From the NCBI RefSeq assembly GCF_017163705.1, contig NZ_JAFIWB010000008.1, positions 62,001 to 126,000 on the forward strand: a stretch of DNA of 64,000 bases. Reading direction: 5' to 3'. Shown piece after piece: positions 33,227-40,970 of the stretch. This DNA comes from Xanthomonas bonasiae. GTDB lineage: Bacteria; Pseudomonadota; Gammaproteobacteria; Xanthomonadales; Xanthomonadaceae. Positions within the stretch are counted from its first letter, which is position 1, and every line of letters starts with the position of its first letter. A program made the translations under genes and the position numbers. Under the pieces are notes generated by a model, which was not told the origin of the DNA, did no database searches, and saw only the letters and a list, made by a program, of their open reading frames with translations.

Positions 33227-33454
33227 CTATCGAGCTGGCGACAGTCCTGCCCGCTGCCGGCGCAGCCATTCGGCGGCAACGTCGCCCATGTTCTTGGGCG
33301 CGCCGTCCTTGATCCATGCCACGAAGGCGCGATCGAACTTGAACCCGGCCCCGCACGCGCCGGCCAGGAACCGGCGCACGGCCTGCGCATTGCGGCAGGT
33401 CTCGTCCACCGGGGTTGCGTGCGTGATCGGACCGTTGTGCCAATCGACGCCCAT
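33227..33454 (-). CDS. 75-residue DUF6434-like protein (copy B)
   Basis: Begins MGVDWHNGPITHATPVDETC and aligns without gaps with the copy at 31381-31608 (shared NGPIT, ATPVD, RNAQAVRRFLAGACGAGFKF, AWIKDG, ADEWLRR/AAEWLRR). Identity is high but many positions differ, so the duplication is not recent. ATG at 33452-33454 chosen by analogy with copy A. Function unknown. Confidence 0.72.
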   Translation of the reverse strand: MGVDWHNGPITHATPVDETCRNAQAVRRFLAGACGAGFKFDRAFVAWIKDGAPKNMGDVAAEWLRRQRAGLSPAR

Positions 33455-33595
33455 TCCGGTTCCTTGTCGCCGGTTTGCAGGGCGGATGCCGGTTGCCGTG
33501 CGATAGCGTAACTGCCTCCTGCGCCGTGAATCCGCAGCACCCTTGCGCCTGGACAACCATTATCCAAGGCGGGGAGCGTGTTCTCGCCAGGCGCC

Positions 33596-34135
33596 TCAGG
33601 AAGTCGAGGGCGCCGGACGCGGCTTCCGGAAGCTCAGCCACAGGGCGGAAAGCAGGAAGTAGAGTCCGCCGAATCCAGCGTAGGGCGCGAGCTGGGCGAG
33701 GGTCGGCGCGGCGCCGAACGACTGGACGACGAAGAAGACACCGGCGAGCGCCGATTGGGCGCCACTGAGCATCATGAAGACCTGGCCGCCGAGCTTGCGG
33801 CGGCGGATGCCCACGGCGAGCTGGAACAGTCCGGCGAGCAGCGCCCATGCGCCGAAAACCAGGACGCCGCCCGGGTTGCCGTGCAGCGCGAACGCGATGG
33901 CCATGGCGACGGCGGTGACGGCACTGACCAGCGCGTTGAACGTCTGCCCCGGGTTGGCCTGGAGTCCGCCGCTGCGCCGCGCATCCAGAACGTTCGCGAG
34001 CGCGTCCCAGGCCGGGTAAAGCACCAGGAGTGTCCCGGCGAGCGCCGCGGATCCGGGCGAGGAAAGGAGGGCCGCGGCAACCCAGGCAAAGGCGGCGGCG
34101 GCGCGCAGGAAGTAGAAATTGCGAAGTGCGTTCAT
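33596..34135 (-). CDS. membrane protein of DUF308-like type
   Basis: 179 residues with about six hydrophobic helices in two similar halves (FYFLRAAAAFAWVAAALLSS, PGGVLVFGAWALLAGLFQLA and GFGGLYFLLSALWLSF). The repeating small-residue helices resemble the DUF308/HdeD group, but this is a weak call. ATG 34135 is chosen because GAGGATG lies nine bases upstream; an ATG at 34144 has it too close. Divergent from a TetR regulator with matching inverted repeats in front of both genes, so it is probably that regulator's target. Confidence 0.7.
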   Translation of the reverse strand: MNALRNFYFLRAAAAFAWVAAALLSSPGSAALAGTLLVLYPAWDALANVLDARRSGGLQANPGQTFNALVSAVTAVAMAIAFALHGNPGGVLVFGAWALLAGLFQLAVGIRRRKLGGQVFMMLSGAQSALAGVFFVVQSFGAAPTLAQLAPYAGFGGLYFLLSALWLSFRKPRPAPSTS

Positions 34136-34162
34136 GGGGGACATCCTCGGAAGAGATATCAA

Positions 34163-34178
34163 CCTACTAGTTGGTAGG
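34163..34178. promoter_or_regulatory. TetR-type operator in front of the membrane-protein gene
   Basis: CCTACTAGTTGGTAGG, an imperfect palindrome built from CTACC/GGTAG half-sites, 28 bases upstream of the membrane-protein start. A second site with the same half-sites lies at 34245-34262, as expected for a TetR repressor controlling both divergent promoters. Confidence 0.6.
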
Positions 34179-34244
34179 CAAATAGTCAATGCATTCCTGA
34201 GATCCCTTGATCTCAGGCCATACAGCGCTTGATGGACCGAGTGA

Positions 34245-34262
34245 CTACCTACCGGGTGGTAG
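34245..34262. promoter_or_regulatory. TetR-type operator in front of the tetR gene
   Basis: CTACCTACCGGGTGGTAG with half-sites CTACC and GGTAG, ending nine bases before the regulator's ATG, so binding would block transcription or the ribosome-binding region (autoregulation). It mirrors the site at 34163-34178. Confidence 0.6.
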
Positions 34263-34271
34263 AATCCAGCC

Positions 34272-34847
34272 ATGACCACGCAGCAGAAACTGATCGATTC
34301 GGCCCGTTACCTGATCCAGACCCGGGGCTACAACGGCTTCAGCTACGCCGACGTCGCCGAACAGGTACAGGTGCGCAAGGCGAGCATCCACCACCACTTT
34401 CCTGCCAAGGCCGATCTGGCGCGTGCGGTCGTGGAGGAATCCCGCGCCCTGATCGTTGCGCAGACCCGGATGCTGGAGAGCGGCGTCTTCGATCCCGAGC
34501 AGCAACTCGGCTTCTATACCGGCTACTGGGAGCGGTGCATCGCCGACGCGTCCGCCCCTTTTTGCGTCGCCGGCATGCTCGCCAGCGAATTGCCCACCTT
34601 GCCCGACGATCTGGCCGAGCATGTGCGCGCGCACTTCCGCGACCTGTCGAACTGGCTGGAAATCGTACTGACCAAGGGCGCGCAACTGGGCCGCTTCCAG
34701 CTGCAAGGCTCCGCCCGCCTGGAGGCGGAAGCGTTCATGTCGATCGTGTACGGCGCGATGCTCACCGCGCGCGCCTATGGCGAACCGAAGGTGTTCGCGG
34801 AGATCGTCCAAAGCGGGCTGAAGAAGCTTCTGCGCCCGCCAGGGTGA
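34272..34847 (+). CDS. TetR-family transcriptional regulator
   Basis: 191 residues. The N-terminal helix-turn-helix is GYNGFSYADVAEQVQVRKAS with IHHHFPAKADL directly after it (residues 18-50), the standard TetR DNA-binding domain. The C-terminal ligand domain has a conserved Cys at PFCVAGMLASELP that could be a redox or ligand residue in some family members. It probably represses itself and the divergent membrane-protein gene through the CTACC/GGTAG operators. Ligand unknown. Confidence 0.87.
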   Translation: MTTQQKLIDSARYLIQTRGYNGFSYADVAEQVQVRKASIHHHFPAKADLARAVVEESRALIVAQTRMLESGVFDPEQQLGFYTGYWERCIADASAPFCVAGMLASELPTLPDDLAEHVRAHFRDLSNWLEIVLTKGAQLGRFQLQGSARLEAEAFMSIVYGAMLTARAYGEPKVFAEIVQSGLKKLLRPPG

Positions 34848-34994
34848 TCCGCCCGGCGCTCAACCGGCACAGCGCGCCGGGTGCAGGAGATGTGGCGTCG
34901 GGGACCCGGCTGCAGCGAAAGCGGCACTGTCCCGGCGGCCATGACCGAAGCGCGCTGGACGCCGGGGCCCGCGCCCCGGCACCCGCGCCATGCC

Positions 34995-36254
34995 TCACCC
35001 CTCCCAGGCCGGCAACTTCTTCTTCACCGCCACGTTCTTCAGCGCCACGTACTTCGGCAGGCCGTCGTTGCGGTCGTAGGGCGGATAGGCTTCGCCGCGG
35101 ATCAGCGGCTGCAGGTAGCGGCGCGCCTTCTCGGTGATGCCGAAGCCGTCCTTGCGCAGGAACGCCGGCGGCATCTTCTTCTCGTGGTTGGCGATCTTGC
35201 TCAGCGGCGCGGCTTCGATCTTCCAGCGGTACGGCGCATCGCTGCTGCGCACGATCACCGGCATCACCGCGTTCATGCCCTTCAGCGCGAACTGCACCGC
35301 GGCCTTGCCGGCCGCCTGGGCCTGTTCCCAGTCGGTCTTGGAGGCGATGTGGCGGGCCGAGCGCTGCAGGTAGTCGGGCAGGGTCCAGTGCACCTTGTAG
35401 CCGAGTTCGGCCTTGACCTTGCCGGCCAGGTAAGAAGCCACGCCTCCGAGCTGGCTGTGGCCGAACGCGTCCGTGCCGCCGCCGGCATCGGCGACGAAGC
35501 GTCCGTCGGCGGTCTGGATGCCTTCGCTGGCCACCACCACGCACCAGCCGACCTTGTCCACCACCTTGCGCACCTGCGCCAGGAACGCGGCTTCGTCGTA
35601 GGCGCGTTCGGGAAACAGGATGATCTGCGGCGCGTCGTCGGGCGACTGCGCGGCCAGGCCGGCCGCGGCGGCCAGCCAGCCGGCGTGGCGGCCCATCGCC
35701 TCGTAGACAAATACCTTAGTCGAGGTCTCGGCCATCGCCGCCACGTCCAGCGCCGCCTCGCGCACCGACACCGCTGTGTACTTGGCGGCCGAACCGAAGC
35801 CGGGACAGGTGTCGGTGACCGCCAGGTCGTTGTCGATGGTCTTGGGCACGCCGATGCAGTGCAGCGGATAGCCGAATGCGTCGGCCAGCTGCGACACCTT
35901 CCACGCCGTGTCGGCCGAATCGTTGCCGCCGTTGTAGAGGAAGTAGCGCACGTCGTGCGCCTGCAAGACCTGCAGCAGGCGCTCGTACTTGGCGCGGTCG
36001 GCCTCCAGCGACTTGAGCTTGTAGCGGCACGAGCCGAACGCGCCGCCGGGGGTGTGCGCCAGCGCGCGGATCGCCGCGGCCGACTCCTTGGAGGTGTCGA
36101 TCAGCTCCTCGCGCAGCGCGCCGAGAATGCCGTTGCGCGCGGCCAGGACCTTGACCTTGCGCGCGCGCGCCTCGCCGATCACGGCGGCGGCACTGGCGTT
36201 GATGACGGCGGTGACGCCGCCGGACTGGGCATACAGCAAGGTGCCTTGGGCCAT
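34995..36254 (-). CDS. pfp: pyrophosphate-dependent 6-phosphofructokinase
   Basis: Interconverts fructose 6-phosphate and fructose 1,6-bisphosphate using PPi instead of ATP. The 419-residue protein has the PFK motifs GGNDSADTAWK and PKTIDNDLAVTD; GGND followed by KTIDND, with Asp/Lys where ATP-PFKs have Gly, is characteristic of PPi enzymes. PPi-PFK is established in Xanthomonas campestris, which agrees with the genus call. ATG 36254 follows CAGGAGCGAG. Divergent from adk. The reaction is reversible, so it could work in glycolysis or gluconeogenesis. Confidence 0.9.
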   Translation of the reverse strand: MAQGTLLYAQSGGVTAVINASAAAVIGEARARKVKVLAARNGILGALREELIDTSKESAAAIRALAHTPGGAFGSCRYKLKSLEADRAKYERLLQVLQAHDVRYFLYNGGNDSADTAWKVSQLADAFGYPLHCIGVPKTIDNDLAVTDTCPGFGSAAKYTAVSVREAALDVAAMAETSTKVFVYEAMGRHAGWLAAAAGLAAQSPDDAPQIILFPERAYDEAAFLAQVRKVVDKVGWCVVVASEGIQTADGRFVADAGGGTDAFGHSQLGGVASYLAGKVKAELGYKVHWTLPDYLQRSARHIASKTDWEQAQAAGKAAVQFALKGMNAVMPVIVRSSDAPYRWKIEAAPLSKIANHEKKMPPAFLRKDGFGITEKARRYLQPLIRGEAYPPYDRNDGLPKYVALKNVAVKKKLPAWEG

Positions 36255-36399
36255 GGTCGGGACTCGCTCCTGGGGTGGGGACATTGCCGGGACATTGCCC
36301 GGATGCGTTAAGCTGGGGGCCTTGCGGTACAGCGCAGGCGTGGCCCCCGAGTCTAACGCCGCCGGCCGCGCACGGTAATTTCCTCGAGGAGTCAGGTTG

Positions 36400-36963
36400 A
36401 TGCGATTGGTTCTGTTGGGACCGCCCGGATCGGGCAAGGGCACGCAGGCGAGCCGCCTGAAGGACAAGCTGCAGATCCCGCACATTTCCACCGGCGACCT
36501 GCTGCGCGCCGAAGTCGCCGCCGGCACTCCGCTGGGCGTGCAGGCCAAGGAAGTGATGGCGCGCGGCGACCTGGTTTCCGACGATATCCTGCTTGGCATG
36601 CTCGAATCGCGGCTCGGCCGCGACGACGTCGCCAACGGTTTCATCCTCGACGGCTATCCACGCAACCTGGCCCAGGCCTCGGCGCTGGACGAACTGCTGG
36701 CCAAGATCGGCCAGCCGCTGGACGCGGTGGTGCAGTTGGACGTGGCCACCGAACTGCTGGTCGAGCGCATCGCAGGCCGCGCCAAGGCCGAAGGCCGCGA
36801 AGACGACAACCCCGAGTCGGTGCGCAAGCGCCTGCAGGTGTACAACGATTCGACCGCGCCGGTGATCGGTTTCTACGACAAGCGTGGCACCCTGGCGCGC
36901 GTGGACGGCGTCGGTTCGCTGGACGACGTGCTGACGCGCATCCTGGCGGCGATCGGCCGCTGA
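36400..36963 (+). CDS. adk: adenylate kinase
   Basis: Interconverts ATP + AMP and 2 ADP. The 187-residue protein has the P-loop GPPGSGKGTQ (residues 7-16), the AMP-site STGDLLR and DGYPRN, and a short LID without zinc cysteines (GRAKAEGREDDNPESVRKRL), so it is the short-lid form common in this group. ATG 36400; a TTG directly before it at 36397 is not needed. GAGGAG lies at a suitable distance. Confidence 0.96.
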   Translation: MRLVLLGPPGSGKGTQASRLKDKLQIPHISTGDLLRAEVAAGTPLGVQAKEVMARGDLVSDDILLGMLESRLGRDDVANGFILDGYPRNLAQASALDELLAKIGQPLDAVVQLDVATELLVERIAGRAKAEGREDDNPESVRKRLQVYNDSTAPVIGFYDKRGTLARVDGVGSLDDVLTRILAAIGR

Positions 36964-37070
36964 GCCGGCCCTGCGTCGAGCGGCCGCCTCGCTGCGGCGC
37001 TCGGCGCGCCTGCTGGTCCGACGCATCCGTAGCCCCTGCTTCGCAGGCCTGCCGCCATCGTGCTGGGCGC

Positions 37071-37420
37071 ACTGTAGGAGGGGCTTCAGCCCCGACGGCT
37101 TCCGACCTCGGAAGGCGCGCTGCTGCGCTGGTCGCGGTTGAAACCGCTCCTACAGGGAATATGCGCTTGGTGGGTTGGGTGCGTCGTGGGCGTGCTTCGG
37201 CCCGCGCACTGCCCGACGCCGTGTCAGGTCTGCCGCTTCGTTCGTCGCGACCGATAGCGAGGCCATCGGAGTCGCTCCCTAAGGGACTTGTGGCCTGCTC
37301 ACCGGATGCACTGTCGGAGGGACTTCAGTCCCGACGCATTGCGCCGCCGGAAAGCACGCCGTTTCGCTCGTCGCGGCTGAAGCCGCTCCTACAGGGACTT
37401 GCGGCAAGCTGACTGGGTGC
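37071..37420. repeat. REP block, unit 1 of a tandem duplication
   Basis: A ~350-base block holding three hairpin-type REP pairs in order: CTGTAGGAGGGGCTTCAGCC with its return ACCGCTCCTACAGGGA; GTGCTTCGGCCC with GGAGTCGCTCCCTAAGGGA; CTGTCGGAGGGACTTCAGTC with AGCCGCTCCTACAGGGA. The next ~352 bases (37421-37772) repeat the whole block with ~90% or better identity by eye. No protein gene is plausible here. Confidence 0.85.
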
Positions 37421-37772
37421 ACTGTAGGAGGGGCTTCGGCCCCGACGGTTTCCGACCTCGGAAGGCGCGCTGCTGCGCTGATCGCGGTTGAAGCCGCCCC
37501 TACAGGGAAAAAATGCGCTTGGTGGTTGGGTGCGTTGTGGGGAGTGCTTCGGCCCCCGCACTGCCTGACGCCGTGTCAGGTTTGCCGCTTCGTTCGTCGC
37601 GACCGATAGCGAGGCCATCGGAGTCGCTCCCTAAGGGACTTGCGGCCTGCTCACTGGGTGCACTGTGGGAGGGACTTCAGTCCCGACGCATTGCGCGGCC
37701 GGGAAGCACGCCGCTGTGCTCGTCGCGGCTGAAGCCGCTCCTACAGGGACTTGCGGCAAGCTGACTGGGTGC
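37421..37772. repeat. REP block, unit 2 of the tandem duplication
   Basis: Second copy of the block at 37071-37420, with the same three REP pairs and the same spacer text (for example CGCTTCGTTCGTCGCGACCG and GAGGCCATCGGAGTCGC). The units differ by small indels (AAAAAATGCGC against ATATGCGC) and scattered substitutions, so the duplication is not brand new or is kept divergent. Confidence 0.85.
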
Positions 37773-37870
37773 ACTGTAGGAGGGGCTTCAGCCCCGACAG
37801 GCTGTGTCCGAAGTCCGCACCTCTCACACTGCGCTTGTCGGGGTTGAAACCGCTGCTGCAAGGGATAAAG
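37773..37870. repeat. partial third REP unit
   Basis: Begins exactly like units 1 and 2 (ACTGTAGGAGGGGCTTCAGC) but diverges after the first arm and ends GGTTGAAACCGCTGCTGCAA. After this the gene-free stretch continues to 38368 without features I can name. Confidence 0.7.
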
Positions 37871-38368
37871 GGACGCAAGGCCGGCGTGTGCGGCGCGCGC
37901 GCAGGGCTCAAGCCCGCCAGGGCGTCGACCCACTCCGGCTGCCGCGCGTCCGTGCCACCTGGTCGGCGAGCCGCGTTCTGCGCCAGGATCCAGCTATATC
38001 CGTCGCCAAGGGCGGGCAGGGCAAAACAAACCATGCCTCCCGCCACGCGTGGACGCGGGCGGGAGGCCGGAAACGTTAGGTGCCAGCGAACGGGCTTGCT
38101 CAGGGCCCCACAACATGAGCTCCCTTGGGGATGGCCTCTTGGGGAGTAGGACCGTAGGGTGTTGCGGCTGGCTTGTTCATTTTCGATGTTGGCTCCCGAC
38201 TTGCCTATCGGGAACTTTCTTCGGGGGGTGTGGGGGATTTCCTAACTTGACGTGGCCGCCGTTTCGAGGGCCGGGCGTGGGCGTTCGCCCTTCGGCGGCG
38301 CCGCGCCGCGGGCCGGCAGCCGCAGCGTGCCGGTTTGCGCGCGTCGGGGGATCGGCGACAATCGCGCC

Positions 38369-39856
38369 ATGAGCAAGATCCATATTCTCGGCATCGCCGG
38401 TACGTTCATGGGCGGTGTCGCCGCGCTGGCGCGCGAACTCGGCGATGAGGTCGAAGGCAGCGACCAGGCGATCTATCCGCCGATGTCCACGCAACTGGAG
38501 CACCTGGGCATCGCGCTGAAGCAGGGTTACCTGCCCGAGCACATCGGGGCCGACTGCGCGCAGGTGATCGTCGGCAACGCGCTGTCGCGCGGCAATGCCG
38601 CGGTCGAGGCGGTGCTGGATTCCGGCCGTGCCTATACCTCCGGCGCGCAGTGGCTGAGCGAGCGGGTGCTGCCCGGGCGCGACACGCTGGCGGTGGCCGG
38701 CACCCATGGCAAGACCACCACGACGAGCATCCTGACCTGGCTGCTGCAGGCGGCTGGCCGCGAGCCGGGGTTCCTGATCGGCGGCGTGGCCGAGGATTTC
38801 GGCGTGTCCGCACGTTTGGGCGGCACGGCGTCTTCGGCCGGCGGTGCGCATCGCGATCCGGTCGCCGAGGCCGTCGTTGCGCGCCAGCACGCAGCGGTCG
38901 CCACCGGCCCGCGCACGCTTGTCAGCGAAACCGCAGCCGCAGCCGCGCAGGAGCGGCCGCTGTTCGTGGTCGAGGCCGACGAGTACGACACCGCGTTCTT
39001 CGACAAGCGCAGCAAGTTCGTGCACTACCGGCCGCTGGTGGCGATCCTCAACAACCTCGAGTACGACCACGCCGACATCTTCCCCGACGTCGCCGCGATC
39101 CAGCGCCAGTTCCACCATCTGGTGCGCACCGTGCCGCGGCGCGGCCGGCTCATCGTCAACGGCGAGGACGCGCATCTGCGCGAGGTGCTGGCGATGGGCT
39201 GCTGGACGCCGGTGGAGCGCTTCGGCTTCGATCCGGCGTTCGAATGGAGCGCGCGTCCGCTCGCCGCCGACGGCAGCCATTTCGCTGTCTTGCACCGCGG
39301 CCAGGAACTGGGCGAAGTGCGCTGGCCGCTGCTCGGCCGGCACAACGTGATGAACGCGCTGGCGGCGCTGGCCGCCGCGCACGCGGTCGGCGTGGCGCCG
39401 GCGCAGGTGATGCCGGCGCTGGCGCAGTTCCGCAGCGTCAAGCGGCGCCTGGAAGTGCTCGGCCAGGCGCAGGGCATCACCGTCTACGACGATTTCGCGC
39501 ATCACCCCACCGCGATCCGCACCACCCTGGAAGGGCTGCGCGCGAACGTGGGCGCGGCGCGCATCGTGGTGGCGATGGAGCCGCGCAGCAATTCGATGCG
39601 GCTGGGCGCGCATGCCGAAGCGCTGGCGCCGGCGCTGGAGGCGGCCGATGCGGTGGTGTTCCTGCAGCGGCCGGAGCTGGCCTGGGACGCCGGCAAGGTG
39701 ATCGCCGCGGTCCGCGGCCAGGCCTGCGCCGCCGCGGACGTGGATGCGCTGCTGGCGGCGCTGCAGGCGCAGGCGCGTGCCGGCGACCATGTGGTGTTCA
39801 TGTCCAACGGCGGCTTCGACGGTGCGCCGCGGCGCTTCCTGGCGGCGCTGCAATGA
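38369..39856 (+). CDS. mpl: UDP-N-acetylmuramate:L-alanyl-gamma-D-glutamyl-meso-diaminopimelate ligase
   Basis: Recycles cell-wall tripeptide by joining it to UDP-MurNAc in the cytoplasm. Family landmarks are present: ILGIAGTFMGG near the N-terminus, P-loop GTHGKTTTTS (near 112), EADEYDTAFFDKRSKFVHY, LNNLEYDHADIF, and YDDFAHHPTAI with EPRSNSMRLG. 495 residues, about 40 more than Escherichia coli Mpl; the extra residues form an Ala-rich insertion between VSARLGG and LFVVEADEYD (about 152-195, nt 38824-38955). The substrate motifs around it are intact. The next gene starts 28 bases after the stop, so the two may be co-transcribed. Confidence 0.93.
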   Translation: MSKIHILGIAGTFMGGVAALARELGDEVEGSDQAIYPPMSTQLEHLGIALKQGYLPEHIGADCAQVIVGNALSRGNAAVEAVLDSGRAYTSGAQWLSERVLPGRDTLAVAGTHGKTTTTSILTWLLQAAGREPGFLIGGVAEDFGVSARLGGTASSAGGAHRDPVAEAVVARQHAAVATGPRTLVSETAAAAAQERPLFVVEADEYDTAFFDKRSKFVHYRPLVAILNNLEYDHADIFPDVAAIQRQFHHLVRTVPRRGRLIVNGEDAHLREVLAMGCWTPVERFGFDPAFEWSARPLAADGSHFAVLHRGQELGEVRWPLLGRHNVMNALAALAAAHAVGVAPAQVMPALAQFRSVKRRLEVLGQAQGITVYDDFAHHPTAIRTTLEGLRANVGAARIVVAMEPRSNSMRLGAHAEALAPALEAADAVVFLQRPELAWDAGKVIAAVRGQACAAADVDALLAALQAQARAGDHVVFMSNGGFDGAPRRFLAALQ

Positions 39857-39884
39857 GCGTCGTGCCGTGCAGTGGGGCGCCTGC

Positions 39885-40466
39885 ATGAGCGAGGAGCGCA
39901 GCACGCTGGCGCTGTTCCCGCTGCATGCGGTGCTGCTGCCGGGTGCGTCGATCAAGCTGCGCGTGTTCGAACGCCGCTACCTGGACATGGTGCGCGACTG
40001 CGGTCGCAGCGGCAGCGGCTTCGGCGTGTGTCTGATTCTGGAGGGCGCCGAGACCGGCGTCCCGGCCGTGCCGGCGGCGTACGGCACCGAAGCGCGCATC
40101 GTCGATTTCGATGTCGGTGCCGACGGCGTGCTGGTGCTGAGCCTGCGCGGCGAACGCCGCTTTCACGTGTTGCGCAGCCGGGTCCGCGACAACGGCCTGG
40201 TGGTCGGCGACGTGCACTGGCGCGCGCCGGACGAGGACGACGAGTTGCAGCCGCAGCACGCGCTGTTGTCGACCGTGCTGGACAGCATCCTGGACCAGGC
40301 CGCCGATGTGTATTTGGTGGTCGGCCCGCGCCTGCTCGACCAGGCCGCCTGGGTCGGCTGGCGCCTGGCCGAACTGTTGCCGCTGGACGAGCGCCAGCGC
40401 CTGGCGCTGCTGCAGGAAGACGATCCGCACGAGCGGCTGGAGCAGTTGCTGGGGTGGATTCCTTGA
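39885..40466 (+). CDS. Lon N-terminal-domain (LON substrate-binding) protein
   Basis: 193 residues forming only the LON substrate-binding domain: LALFPLHAVLLPGASIKLRV followed by FERRYLDMVRDC near the start, then a helical half (DERQRLALLQEDDPHERLEQ) as in the Lon N-domain. No ATPase or protease domain follows. Stand-alone versions are widespread, but their role is not established; an adaptor or substrate-recognition role is a guess. GGGGCG precedes the ATG. Downstream of mpl on the same strand. Confidence 0.85.
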   Translation: MSEERSTLALFPLHAVLLPGASIKLRVFERRYLDMVRDCGRSGSGFGVCLILEGAETGVPAVPAAYGTEARIVDFDVGADGVLVLSLRGERRFHVLRSRVRDNGLVVGDVHWRAPDEDDELQPQHALLSTVLDSILDQAADVYLVVGPRLLDQAAWVGWRLAELLPLDERQRLALLQEDDPHERLEQLLGWIP

Positions 40467-40970
40467 AGCCGGGATTGGGGATTCGGGATTCGCAGGAGTG
40501 CTGGCGGCGGATGCGTTGAGCGCAGCCTGCGGTTTACAGCAGCATGTTCGTCCGGTAATGCCTGTTTGTGGGAGCGACTTTAGTCGCGACGCGCTCTACC
40601 TGGACTATCTGTCGCGATCGAGGCCGCTCTGGCCATGAACGGCGCGCAAGCCGGCCGTCGTCTCGACGGCATCTGACTCGGAGCACGAGGGCGCGTCTCG
40701 CTGTGTGTTCGCGTGTCTGCTGCGGCGTGGAGTTGGACGTAGCACTGCGCTGCGGTCCGGAGTGGAGCCGGGGGCCGGGAGCCGGATGCGATATACGACG
40801 TATGGGATTGCGCGGTCGCGCAAACGTCGCGGGGCGATGGCACGAGGCCAATCGAATGCATTCCTGCATGCATCGCCGTTCGCCCACATGGCTGGGAGCG
40901 GGTGCTCCTGGCCATGATGGGCGGCACGGCACACCGGGTGGCCTTGGTCTTCGGCCGATCGCGAAAGCGC
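40467..40970. other. gene-free region with degenerate repeats
   Basis: No gene. A single GGGATTGGGGATTCGGGATT tract lies at about 40474-40493. A degenerate REP hairpin (GTGGGAGCGACTTTAGTCGC, then GTCGCGATCGAGGCCGCTC) spans about 40569-40634. The remainder to 40970 has no motif I recognise; it is the downstream region of two convergent genes. Confidence 0.6.

Noticed and set aside
37161-37764. Two similar 83-codon ORFs (37161-37412 and 37513-37764)
   Set aside because: They run through REP hairpins and repeat only because the DNA block is duplicated; no ribosome-binding site and no protein-like features.
37071-37870. CRISPR array
   Set aside because: Repeats are hairpin REP arms in a ~351-bp block, not short direct repeats with unique 30-40-base spacers, and no cas genes are present.
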